Shown here piece after piece: positions 9,194 to 19,044 of a stretch of 64,000 nucleotides of DNA. Below the pieces are notes generated by a model. It made no database searches. It saw nothing but the letters and a program-made list of their open reading frames with translations, and was not told where the DNA came from. Origin of the DNA: Taxillus chinensis (lineage: Eukaryota > Streptophyta > Magnoliopsida > Santalales > Loranthaceae); assembly GCA_023512835.1 (NCBI GenBank), contig CM042084.1, forward strand, positions 57,342,793 to 57,406,792, in the 5' to 3' direction. The position numbers were made by a program, and so were the translations under genes. The stretch's first letter is position 1. Each line of letters begins with the position of its first letter.

Positions 9194-11019
9194 CAGATTA
9201 TCTCGCAGAAAGGGCCTTGGATAACTACGAGCCAATGAATGTAGGCTTCCCCGATGAGCATATCAATATCATTGAAGAAGAGTCTGACTCATGGATTATG
9301 TGGTTTGACGGTGCCTCCAGTCTGTTGGGGCATGGTATTGGGGCTATCCTGATATCCCCAAAGGGTGAACACTTCCCCATGGCAGCCAAATTGACATTCC
9401 CATGCACAAATAACGTGGCCGAGTATGAAGCTTGCTTAATGGGTCTTCAAGAAGCTATTAATCGAGAAATAAAGAAGTTACAAGTTTTTGGAGATTCAGC
9501 CCTTGTGATCTATCAAGTTAGGAATGAGTGGGAAACCAGGAATCACAAATTGATCCCATATCAGAAGCTCATTTGTAGATCGATCGAACAGTTCGAGGAG
9601 ATTACCTTTGAGCACATGCCAAGAGAACATAATCAGATTCCTGATGCACTGGCGACCCTAGCATCCCTCATTCGATTGGATACAAAACTGGAGGTTCAAT
9701 CCTTTGACATTCAAGTTCGGGATACGCCAGCTCACTGTATGGCTATTGAAGGAGATCCAGAAGAAAAGCCTTGGTATCATGATCTCCGGAAATACCTACT
9801 CAAACAAGAATATCCCGAAGGTGCGTCCGACACAGACAAGAGGAACATCCGGCGGGCTGCAACCAAGTATTACCTCGATGGCGCCATCCTATATCGACGA
9901 AATCATGATATGGTACTTCTACGTTGTGTCAAAAAGGAAGAGTCGTCACAGCTAATGAAGGAACTTCATGAAGGGAGTTGCGGTCCACATGCAAACGGAT
10001 ATGCATTGGCAAGACAAATTATGAGAATGGGTTATTACTGGGTCACAATGGAGAAGGACTGCATTGATTATGTACGCAAGTGTTTCAAATGTCAGATATA
10101 CGGTGATCGGATTCAAGCACCCCCATCTCAATTGCATGTGATAACTTCACCATGGCCTTTCTCGCTCTGGGGCATGGACGTCATCGGACCTATATCACCG
10201 AAAGCATCTAATGGACATCGCTTCATCTTGGTGGCCATTGATTACTTCACTAAATGGGTGGAAGCCGCATCTTATGCCAATGTGACACAAGCTGTGGTGG
10301 TCAAGTTTGTTCGCAACAATATCATATGCCGTTATGGACTCCCAGAGCAAATCATTACAGACAACGCAACAAACTTGAATAGCCGAATGATGGGAAATCT
10401 ATGTGAGCAGTTCCAGATCCAGCATCGAAATTCAACCCCGTACAGACCCAAGATGAATGGAGCAGTCGAAGCAGCTAACAAGAATATCAAGAATATTATC
10501 AGAAAAATGACTGAGACTTACAAGGATTGGCATGAGAAGTTGCCTTACGCATTACACGCGTACCGCACTTCTGTGCGCACATCAACTGGGGCAACTCCAT
10601 TCTCCTTAGTCTATGGAATGGAGGCGGTGTTACCGATAGAAGTGGAGATTCCTTCCCTACGGGTACTCAAGGATACGCAGTTGAATGAAGCAGAGTGGGT
10701 TCAAAGCCGATACGAGCAATTGAATTTCATAGAAGAAAAGCGCATAGCAGCGGTGAATAGAGGCCGGCTGTACCAGCAAAGAATGATGAAAAGTTATGAC
10801 AAGAAGGTTAAGCCTCGAACTTTCCAAGAAGGAGAGCTTGTACTTAAGAAAATCTTGCCAATCCAAACTGATCACAGGGGCAAGTGGACACCCAATTATG
10901 AAGGTCCTTATGTCGTCAAAAGAGCTTTCTCTGGCGGAGCATTAATCCTTGTCAAAATGGACGGAAATGAGCTACCAAATCCGATTAACAGTGATGCCGT
11001 AAAGAAATTCTATGCCTGA
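9173..11019 (+). CDS. pol: Ogre archaeal-type RNase H and integrase
   Basis: This supplies a second RNase H and the enzyme that inserts cDNA into the host chromosome. The first in-frame Met is at 9217, but family-like codons start ~45 bases upstream, so this is the continuation of pol after a frameshift. The archaeal-type RNase H (~9290-9660) has acidic residues in WFDGASS, NNVAEYEACL and VFGDSALVI, plus IPDALATLAS. The integrase has an HHCC zinc finger (~9967-10095, ending CFKCQ). Its DDE core has Asp in GMDVIGP (~10177), Asp in IITDNAT (~10359) and Glu in NGAVEAANKN (~10468). A C-terminal SH3-like tail runs to TGA at 11017-11019. There is no chromodomain, as expected for the Tat branch. This half of pol is uninterrupted. 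Confidence 0.92.
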
Positions 11020-11448
11020 CCCCTGTTACAACATTGTATTGGATTCGGATCAACATGTAATCAAACAACTCTATCCATATCAAACCTTTCGTTGTCATTC
11101 TCTCATCCTTTCAATACATCTCACTGAAGTCCCATGATGACGCCCTACACTGGGGCATTTCCTATTCAAATACCTCCACCCCTACTTAGCCTAAAGTCCC
11201 AAAGGAAAAAAGAGAAAAACAAAAAAAACAAAAAAACAAGTGCTTAACCAATACTAATAGCCCAATTTGTCAACATATAGTGACGCCCTATCCTCAATAA
11301 TGACCTTTGTAGCAAAAAAAATCAAACATTTTCTCTAACCTTCTATCCCCGCCAAAAGCTAACTTCCAACACCTAAACCTGTCCAGAGTCCTTGATTACA
11401 TCTTTTTCTCAATCTGATATAAGTAACAGGACATCTCAAAACAGAGAG

Positions 11449-11630
11449 CGGACTTAGTGAAAACCTGAAAGGGCGCTAAGGGTAAAATACAAAGCTTAAA
11501 AAAAAAAAAAAAAAAAAAGAGCGAAGCCGGATTTAGTGAAAACCCGAAAGGGCACTAAAGGTAAAATACAAAGGCAAAAGAAAAATCGGACTTAGCGAAA
11601 ACCTGAAAGGGCGCTAAGGACAAAGCAAAG
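11449..11630 (+). repeat. Three tandem ~46-bp repeats in Ogre 3' UTR
   Basis: Copies lie at about 11449-11494, 11527-11574 and 11586-11630. Each reads GCGGACTTAGTGAAAACCTG then AAAGGGCGCTAAGGG..., with few substitutions. Adenine-rich spacers of differing length separate them. Tandem arrays in this position are known in Ogre elements. Confidence 0.85.
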
Positions 11631-12579
11631 ACAACAGAAAAAGGACCCAGCAATGCAACGTCCGGCACTTGGGGTTAGAAATGATCATAGAACCAAGACG
11701 AAGCAGTCAGTAGAGCAGTCACGTATTACAAGGAAGAGAATGACTTTGGTCAAACTAAAGGCACACCCAAATCAAAATTGCGCCTCACGCTTTTCAAGAA
11801 ATCAGGTTTCGTTTGTTAAAGTTAAGCATGTTGTGCCTTATATGATGTGATTATGATAAATTGAGATCATGCTCATAAATTCTTTTTCAAAATGTTTGGT
11901 TTTAAAATTTTTATCTCGCTGTAGAGTGAAACCTTCCAAAGTCCTAATAGACTTCCCCAAGGATTACCCCACAGGAAAAAGGTGCTACGAAGAATCATGA
12001 GGTAACACCAAGGCCCCATGGACAGAATCCCCGAGAAGGGCCAAATCGTGACAATAGATGCTGCCAAAAAAAGGACAGCCCATTGACAAAACCAGCAGAG
12101 CTTGGAGAAGACAAATTAGTGACACTCGACGTTGTTAAACAAAGGTAGTGATTCCCTATGGAAGCCAACAAAGCTCGATAAAGCTCTTATGGTGGCCCAT
12201 CATGGAAGCTAGCAATATCTGCAGAAGCCTAGCTCCTGACAAATGTTGTTCCATTGAAGCCAGCCGAACCCCGGGAAGAATCAAGCAATGAAAGTCAAGC
12301 ACCATGACACTCTATCAAGAGCTCTACCTCAACAAAAGAATGGATCACAAAGCTCTTGACACATTTAACTCTTCCCTTTCCCCTTGGATTTTCAATAAGA
12401 ATGTTAAAATTCCCATGCATCCATGCATATGCATCATACATTCACATATTCTATACATGCTTTTGCACTTCGTGACTGCGTTTCAGGGACCCTGTACAGC
12501 ATGGACTTTTCACTTCAAGACTATCTCAAGTCAGTTAAACACCAGATACCCCTCGGGTCGTTTCACCCTCCTTTGAATT

Positions 12580-13075
12580 CCAAAATTCCTCAATCTTAAT
12601 GATTTTTCATTCCTGTTTTAAACCTTAAGGGCCTTTCCATTTCAAGTTTTTAAATTCTAGTTAATCTCAAGGATTTTTCATCCCTATTTTCAACCTCAAG
12701 GGCCTTTTCATTCCAAGTTTTTAAATTTATGTTAATCTCAAGGATTTCCCATTTCCATTTTAAATCTCAAGGATTTTTCATTCCATGTTTTCAATTTCCT
12801 GTTTTAAACCTCAAGGGCCTTTTCATTCTAAGTTTTCAATTCCCGTTAATCTCAATGATTTTCCATTTCTGTTTTAAATCTCAAGGATTTTTCATTCCGC
12901 TTTTAAATCTCAAGGATTTTTCATTCCTGTTTTAAACCTCAAGGGCCTTTTCAGTCCAAGTTTTCAATTCCCGTTAATCTTAAAGATTTTCCATCCCTGA
13001 TTTAAATCTCAAGGATTTTTTCCAAGTTTTCAACTCCATGTTCAACCTCAAGGGCATTTTATTCCATGTCTCAAA
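12580..13075 (+). repeat. Interspersed CTCAAGGATTTTTCATTCC / CTCAAGGGCCTTTTC repeats
   Basis: About eight to ten alternating units of two related phrases fill this stretch, one around CTCAAGGATTTTTCATTCC and one around CTCAAGGGCCTTTTCATTC. TTTAAA or TTTTCAATTCC linkers separate them. Unit length varies (roughly 30-65 bases). They are non-coding and T-rich. Confidence 0.85.
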
Positions 13076-13190
13076 TCTCCAAGTCTCGGCAGGACCACCG
13101 CCTTGACAACAGGTCAGCCAGGTAAGCAGTTCAACCCGTCCAAATAAGTCCGTCCTATCTTTGTGCACCATTTGTACACAAACGATACAC

Positions 13191-13203
13191 AAAGAGGGGC
13201 AGC
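13191..13203 (+). other. Polypurine tract of the Ogre element
   Basis: AAAGAGGGGCAGC directly precedes TGTTGGACCC, the start of the 3' LTR. It primes plus-strand DNA synthesis. A purine run ending two or three bases before the LTR is the usual arrangement in this lineage. Confidence 0.8.
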
Positions 13204-16200
13204 TGTTGGACCCTATTTTGTCCGGGTTGGACGCATTTCATCAAATCCAATTTTTCCTCTACGCCGCCTCGTTTATTGAAATTTTGTAGAACGATGGAGT
13301 TGTGATCGCTAAGCTGTAAGTGCCCAATTTCAAGAAATTATGCGAAAGGCCCTCACTTGCCAAAAAGCCGGTCCTAGGCGATAGAAAATCAAATTCGATG
13401 ATCAACGCCATCAACCGCGCCCAATTGTGAGGTCAAACGGGGAAAATGTGGTCAAAACAGCGTTCGGGCCGCCATCGGAGGTCAAAACGGTAATTGACTT
13501 TTCAAACGACACTCCGGATCAGGTCACGAACCTCACAATCTCATTCTACTCGTCGTTCTGAGAATTTTGACATATATATTGCATATATTTGCGCCCGGGG
13601 CCTTTTTCAATAAAAATCAAAATAAATACATTTTTCGGTAATAAATAGTCGCAGTACAGGCTTAGCGTAAAAATGGAGTCGTTTTCAAATAAAATTGACA
13701 TGGGGTCGCTCGTCACGACGCCCCGAGTCCGAAAACATTTTTTTCGAGATTTTTTGAAATCCGGATCATCCTGCCGATCCCAAAAACTCAAAGACAGCAG
13801 TTAAAAAATACTAAAACACAAAAAAAAAAAAAAAGAGAGTCACAAACCCTAGCCGCCGCCCTCTTCTTTCTCCCACATATCTCAATCCACATGTCCTCTT
13901 CTTATTGGCTTAAGAATTTAAAAAAAAAAAAAAAACAACAAAACAAAACAAAATAAAACAAAAAAAGGGACCTCGATCAACTCCCTCGTCTTATCCCTTT
14001 CACGCGGCTTCCTCTTCCCCAGGCGCAGCGACGCAGTGCCCCTTTGAGTATCGCTGCCTCTTCCTTTCTCCTTCCCTTCTTCCTCTGCCGTTCCTAAATC
14101 AGCTTCCACGCCCGCCAAGCGCCCGAAGACCACCACGCCCGCCTCGCCCGTGCTTCTCCGAGCCGAACAGCCCCACCCGAGCCAAACGGTGGTCATACCG
14201 AGTCGACTCCTCGCCCCTCTTGATTCGAATCGATCCCTCCTCCATATAAACCCCCATGGATCCATCGATTGGCACGGCTCTCCTCCCTTCTTGAACGAGA
14301 AATCCAAAAAACGCACAAACTCTCCTCTCCTCCAAAATTCCAAAATCGAAAAAACAATCAAATTCCCCTTCTTCGCCTCCTTCTTCCAGAGCCCCTGCTC
14401 TCCCTGGCCGGAAATCATCCCGCCGGCCGGTGTGGAGTACCCCTTGTCCGTTCTCCCATAAAATATCACATACTCCCGTCCCCAAAGGCAAGACAGAGGC
14501 CTTCTTAGGTCCATAGCCGGCCATCATTCTCGTCACCCGATCTATCGCGTGACTCCGTTTCAAGCCAATCCAGTGTCCCGCCAAACACCGGGGGCAGAGG
14601 AAGACACCCAGTCCAGTGAAGGAACCTGCTTGGAGAAGAAGAAAATTTCGTGTGTGTGTGCTCCATCAAAGGCCGGATGCCCAAAGCCCCATCGCGGAGC
14701 TCGCTGTCTTCTATCTCGTTCGTGATTTCGAGCAACTTGGTGTGCCACCTTCACAGGCCGCATCGGAAGAAGGGATCGCCAAGTCGCTGGGTTGGTTGTT
14801 AGTTTCCTTCACCGTCAATATTTCGTGTTTTGGTTGAGTTTGAAGGTTTCTCATTGGTGTTTTTGCTTTGTTTTATCCTAATTGTTGTTCTATTCTTGGT
14901 GATGCGTTTGGTTCTTGCTCTGGTTTGGGTTTTATCTGTCATGGTGTGTTCTTGGGGTTGACGAGTGACTAAGGCTGCCTTCTCTCGTTATGATTGCTTG
15001 TACACGTTTCGGGGTGTTTTTTTTTTGGTTCACGGTTTGGTCTTGTTTTCTAATGCTGGTTTGGTTCGGTTTGGTTTCACTTTAAATAAAAAAACAGCAT
15101 CTCTTTACAAAACAAAAACGTTTGAGGCCTAATTGTTCGTAGTTTGATTTGGTCTGGTTTCATTCTCTGAAAAAACAAGATCTTTATACAAAACAAAAAC
15201 GTTTGAGGTCTGTTTGTTCATGGTTTGGTTGTTTTCTAACTCTGGTTTCAAAAAAAAAAAAAAAAGACTTCTTCTTTCAAAAAAAACGTCAGTCCGGCTC
15301 GTTTGGCTTGTCTTTGTCTTGTTGTTTTGGTTTGGTTTTTGAGTTTTGGTTTGGCCCGGTCCACTCTTTGTTTTAACCAAAGTAGCGCCTTCACAAAGAA
15401 AAGAAAATGTTGGGGGTTGGTGAGTCTTCTTGTGATTTGTTTTGGTTTCCGTGGCTTGTGTTTGGGTATGTTGACTATGTTTTGTTTTGTTATTTTGTTT
15501 GGTCCACTGTGTGTCGTTTTGTTTTCTGTTCTTTCCTTGGTTGACGCCCGGCTTTACAACACCTTAGGTTGTACGTTGATCGTTTACTTTCACTTTGTAT
15601 TTTCGTTTATGTGAACAACTTACCTGCTTTATTTATTTATCTTTGTCAGGCCTTAGGCAAGTGTTAGTATGGCCATTGGGAATTTTGTATATGTGGGTTC
15701 ATGACCCAACACAATTGTAATTTGTAAATGAGTATAAAAAAAGAGAGGAAAAAAAAAACAACAAACACAAAAAAAGAGAGCGAAAAAAAGAGGGAAAAGA
15801 AAAGTGAGTATACTTTTTGGTTTGTGGATGGCACACTATCACACACTACACTTGTTTTTTTTAATTTATTTATTTATGTATTTTCCTAAAAAAACATTAA
15901 AAAAATGATTTCCACAAAAAAAAGGGTTTTTCAACCTAATAAAAAATAATAAACAAACGAATGTTTTTTTTAAACAAAAAAAGGGTTTTCGAAAAAAAAG
16001 GGAAGAAAAACAAAAAACAAAAACAAAAACCAAACAAAAAAAAAACAAAACAAAAAAACAAAACAAAAACAAAAGGGATAAACAAAACAAAAACAAAGCT
16101 TTTAAACACTTTTTCAAAAGGGAGTTTTTTAAAAAAAACAAAACAAAACAAAAATTTTTTAAAAAAAAAAAAAAAACTTTTTTTCAAACACTTTGGCCTT

Positions 16201-16800
16201 TCAAATGTTTGGGCTTCTCAATATTTTGGGCTTTACAACAATTGGGCTTTTCAAATACTTTAGCTTTCTAACACTTTTATTTCTTTTATCATTTCTTAGC
16301 CTTGCAATAAGCATTTAGTTTAACACTTATAATTAATTTAACTTTGGTTTTTTTCTTTAGACCTTTAGATAACTTAGAAAAAAAAAAAAAAAAACATAAC
16401 CAAATATATCAAACAAAACAAAACAACAAAGATCAAATCATTAGGACTTCCTTTAGATGTTTAGGGTAAATTGGACTTAATTTTATTTTAACAAATAACT
16501 TAGAAATAACAATGGTAGACTTTTAGGTCATAGGAAATTCAACTTAGCTTTTTAGACCAGCCAACTTTAAACAAAACAAGTTAGAAACCTCACAATCTTA
16601 AGATAGGTACCGAAAGGGCGTTGTGGGGGTGTTAGTCCTTCCCTACGCGTAACCAACTCCCGAGCCCATCCCAGGTGGTATAAATAATTTCGTTTTAGGT
16701 GGCCAACCGCACCCCAAAAACGGTTGGTGGCGACTCCGTATTTTTCACCATTCGGATGAAGGTTGGGGGGGGGAACCGCACCCCAAAAGCGGTTTCCCCC
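13204..16800 (+). repeat. 3' LTR of the Ogre element
   Basis: It starts with TGTTGGACCC right after the polypurine tract. From about 15160 to ~16795 it matches 1-1645 almost base for base, with most differences in homopolymer length. The last ~28 bases seen in the 5' LTR (ending GATGACA) are absent: after CGGTTTCCCCCC the sequence turns into homopolymer-rich DNA. A TATA box lies at 14245-14250. Confidence 0.9.
14245..14250 (+). promoter_or_regulatory. TATA box of the Ogre LTR
   Basis: TATAAA in a CCTCCATATAAACCCCC context lies about 1.04 kb into the LTR, after a C/T-rich region. This would place U3 at 13204 to ~14275 and give a very long R-U5. The transcription start was not determined. Confidence 0.55.
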
Positions 16801-16935
16801 CAAAAAATATGGGGAAAAAAAAAAAAAATGTTTTTTTTTTTTTAAATTAAAACCATCCCCCCCCACAACCACCCCAAACCAAAACACACACCACCGGAAA
16901 GGAAGAAAAAAAAAAAAAAAAAAAAAAAAAAACAA
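16801..16935. other. Homopolymer-rich junction after the Ogre 3' LTR
   Basis: The sequence is almost all runs: A14, T13, C8 and a run of about 28-30 A. It replaces the LTR terminus and the expected target duplication. Either a microsatellite-like decay or an assembly or consensus problem could produce it. There is no coding content. Confidence 0.7.
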
Positions 16936-17886
16936 ACGAGATATCAAAGCAGATAAATGCATGATCATGAGCTTTGGTTGGTCTACTAAGCGAGTAGAAG
17001 ACCAACCATTAAACCTAGGGGTCTCTTCTTGAGCTTTCCACTGGCCCGGGCCCCACTGAGCTCTCCTGCTTGGATCGGCTTGCATCCGGGTCCTGGATTG
17101 CGTGTCCGAGTGGCACAGTCCCATCCACCATGTGCGGGCCTCATGGGCTCACCTTTACATCAAATAAATAGGCATGCAGGCCCCACATAGGATAGGAGAG
17201 GGATGGTACGTAGACCACCAACATAAATAAATAATTACAAACATTCACGCACGAATAAATAATTAAGTAATGCCAAGCATACACAGGTTGGTCTAAGCTT
17301 ATTATCATGCCACAAACAATAAAAAAATATTTATGCAATATTTAAATGGCCAAATTTCAAAAAACTAGATCTCGGTAGGTTAAAACACTAGGTCAAAATA
17401 CTAATTGATTTTTCTAGGACAATCCGGACGTTTAAAATTTCTGAAACTTTAATACCTCCATCATCTAATTTTTATGGATTTTCTGGTATTGTTTCAGAAT
17501 TTTTAGAGGCCTGTAGGGCGCTATTTGAAATGGACGGCCCAAACTACGCCACGTGGCGATGTCGGAGCGCGCCACGTGGCGCAACCAAGGCGCGCGCCAA
17601 TTGGACGCGATCCACAACTCCAACACGTGGCGCAGCGAGGGCGCGCCATGTGGCAGAGTCTTGACCCGTGAGCCGCAGCCCGCGCGTGCGGCCGCGTCTA
17701 GCCGCACGCGCCGCCACTCCAGGGTGTTTCGCGCTCCCGGTTCGCCCGTTTTCATCCGATTTGCACCATTCTCGCGCCTTTTTTTTCCTTTTCTCGACCC
17801 TAGCATAATCCTTAGCCACTTGGGATGCCTTTTATGAATTTAAATCCATTTAAAATTAATTAAAATTACAACTAAACATGGCCAAA
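16936..17886. other. Unresolved repeat-derived DNA, GC-rich in part
   Basis: No protein match. 17540-17720 is GC-rich with three CACGTGGC motifs (about 17557, 17575, 17622) and a CATGTGGC variant. That resembles the CACGTG arrays in the LTRs at 28.2 and 62.1 kb, so this is probably LTR or leader sequence of a gypsy element. Short GC-rich open frames on both strands here (17465-17837) are composition artefacts. Confidence 0.45.
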
Positions 17887-17901
17887 CCAGGCTCGATACC
17901 A
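17887..17901 (-). other. Primer binding site of a minus-strand gypsy element
   Basis: On the minus strand this reads TGGTATCGAGCCTGG, one base from the LTR terminus ...CCTACA. TGGTATC is the core complement of the initiator tRNA-Met 3' end used by many plant LTR elements. Confidence 0.65.
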
Positions 17902-17902
17902 T

Positions 17903-18405
17903 TGTAGGTTCCGTGCGCAAAGAAACGTCTTGTTCGGGTCTTAAACGGCCGTATAAAATTATGAAATTTTATACACGGCATCCTAAGAGGTGGAACCTTC
18001 ATCTAGAGGTGTTTAATTGAGATTTTAAGCAAGCAAAACAGAAAATTACATACCTGTAATTTCCTGGTAGTATCTGTGCTCGTCGGTGCAAAAACTCCAA
18101 ACCAGGAGCTCTCTAGAGCGGTCCACGTGCACCGGCGGTCCATGGATGTCCCGTCCCACGTTTAGGTGCTAGCACGAGCGTAGAGACTCCTCGGATTCGT
18201 CCGTTTGATCAACCTATTGCTCCACCTATTACGCGTACGACAAAGAAACGGGTCGTTTCTGCTTATCCGCAACTTAGAAGCAAGGGGGAGAAAGAGAGAG
18301 AGGAGAGAAGTGGGAGAATGAGTTCTTTGTTCTCCAAAGCACCCAAAAAATCATCTCCCACGTTTTTCCTCTCACTCCCCTTAATAATATATGCCAAAAT
18401 CCCAT
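17903..18405 (-). repeat. Truncated 5' LTR (family D, copy 1), minus strand
   Basis: Its ~500 bases match 19045-19543 closely. Read on the minus strand it runs from just downstream of a CATATATTATT TATA-like box (~18380-18395) to the LTR end at 17903, beside the primer site. Its U3 is missing: similarity stops at 18405, where a different gypsy LTR tail begins. Confidence 0.75.
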
Positions 18406-18933
18406 TGTGATTGAATGTGAGCTTATTGTGATAAAATAGGACAAAGACCTGGCACAAACATACACCGATCATGTAGATTTAGGATTTCATGTTATAGGAT
18501 GGTGAAGAGATGAAGATCACTTACCTGGGCACTTGTGCTCACCCCTACTTTGTTGACATGTTTCAGGTATCGACCCATTCACTAGAGGCTGGTCTAAAGT
18601 TGATTGCTATTCATTTCACACTTTGTATAACTTGGTTTATGGATTTTGTATAACATGATCGGTTTTATTATTTGAATATCCTGGACAAGGGTCCGTGAAA
18701 ATTGTATTGGATTTATAGCATGATTTTATTATTAACAAAATATTATCCTTAGCTTCATAGCATGTGGAAATGTACAGGAATACCCCTGATGTATGATTAT
18801 ATAGGTATGTCTTGGACAACACCTTGCTATGTAGTTCATATCGGTGCTAGACACCAACCCTTGACCCTTCAGGTGCGGGCATGGGGAAGTCACACTCTTA
18901 GTTCCGTTCCTCCCGGGATTTTGGGGCGTGACA
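18406..18933 (+). repeat. 3' tail of a Tekay-like gypsy LTR (family C), plus strand
   Basis: The end, ...CAGGTGCGGGCATGGGGAAG... through TTTTGGGGCGTGACA at 18933, parallels the ends of the LTRs at 29155 and (reverse strand) 42534 and 50009. Its 5' part is missing. The 3' flank, CTATC, joins decayed copia sequence. Confidence 0.65.
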
Positions 18934-19039
18934 CTATCAACTAATTCATCTCTTCTACTAGAGTCTCCCCCTAAAGGGAAGAATTGGGTACCAATGAGGG
19001 ATAGAAATTCTCGAACTCAAAAAATATAACATCCATGGT
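18934..19039 (-). pseudogene. Copia integrase-RT linker fragment
   Basis: The minus strand encodes a TMDVIFFE-like block followed by a Ser/Glu-rich linker and one stop. This is the conserved xMDVTFFE region just after copia integrase. It continues the frame of 20883-21143 once the intervening solo LTR is ignored. Only ~35 codons remain. Confidence 0.7.
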
Positions 19040-19044
19040 GATAT

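Larger units (their letters stand above)
11020..13203 (+). other. Ogre 3' untranslated region
   Basis: This is a long non-coding stretch between the pol stop and the 3' LTR. It holds two families of short tandem repeats (listed separately), an A-rich run at about 11499-11519, and the polypurine tract at its end. Short open frames, for example at 12729-12935, follow the repeat units and are not genes. Confidence 0.8.
1..16800 (+). mobile_element. Ogre/Tat-type Ty3/gypsy LTR retrotransposon (5' LTR cut by window edge)
   Basis: Both LTRs, primer site, ORF1, gag, protease, RT, two RNase H domains, integrase, 3' UTR and polypurine tract occur in the order known for the Tat/Ogre lineage of plant Ty3/gypsy elements. 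The extra ORF before gag, the archaeal-type second RNase H between RT-RNase H and integrase, the likely intron between protease and RT, and the very long LTR are lineage hallmarks. The internal region is about 11.5 kb, so the complete element would be near 18.7 kb. LTR segments 512-694 and 15664-15846 encode identical translations, so insertion looks recent. Frame breaks in ORF1, at gag/pro and at the RT/aRNH junction mean this copy does not encode a full polyprotein as written. The target duplication cannot be checked because the left end lies outside the window. Confidence 0.95.

Noticed and set aside
13918..14837. Long overlapping frames on both strands in the 3' LTR
   Set aside because: A C/T-rich U3-R region gives long frames by composition; no family signature and no conserved start.
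17465..17837. GC-rich 91-113-codon frames on both strands
   Set aside because: Mutual antisense frames in GC-rich, CACGTGGC-containing DNA; Arg/Ala-rich with no domain.
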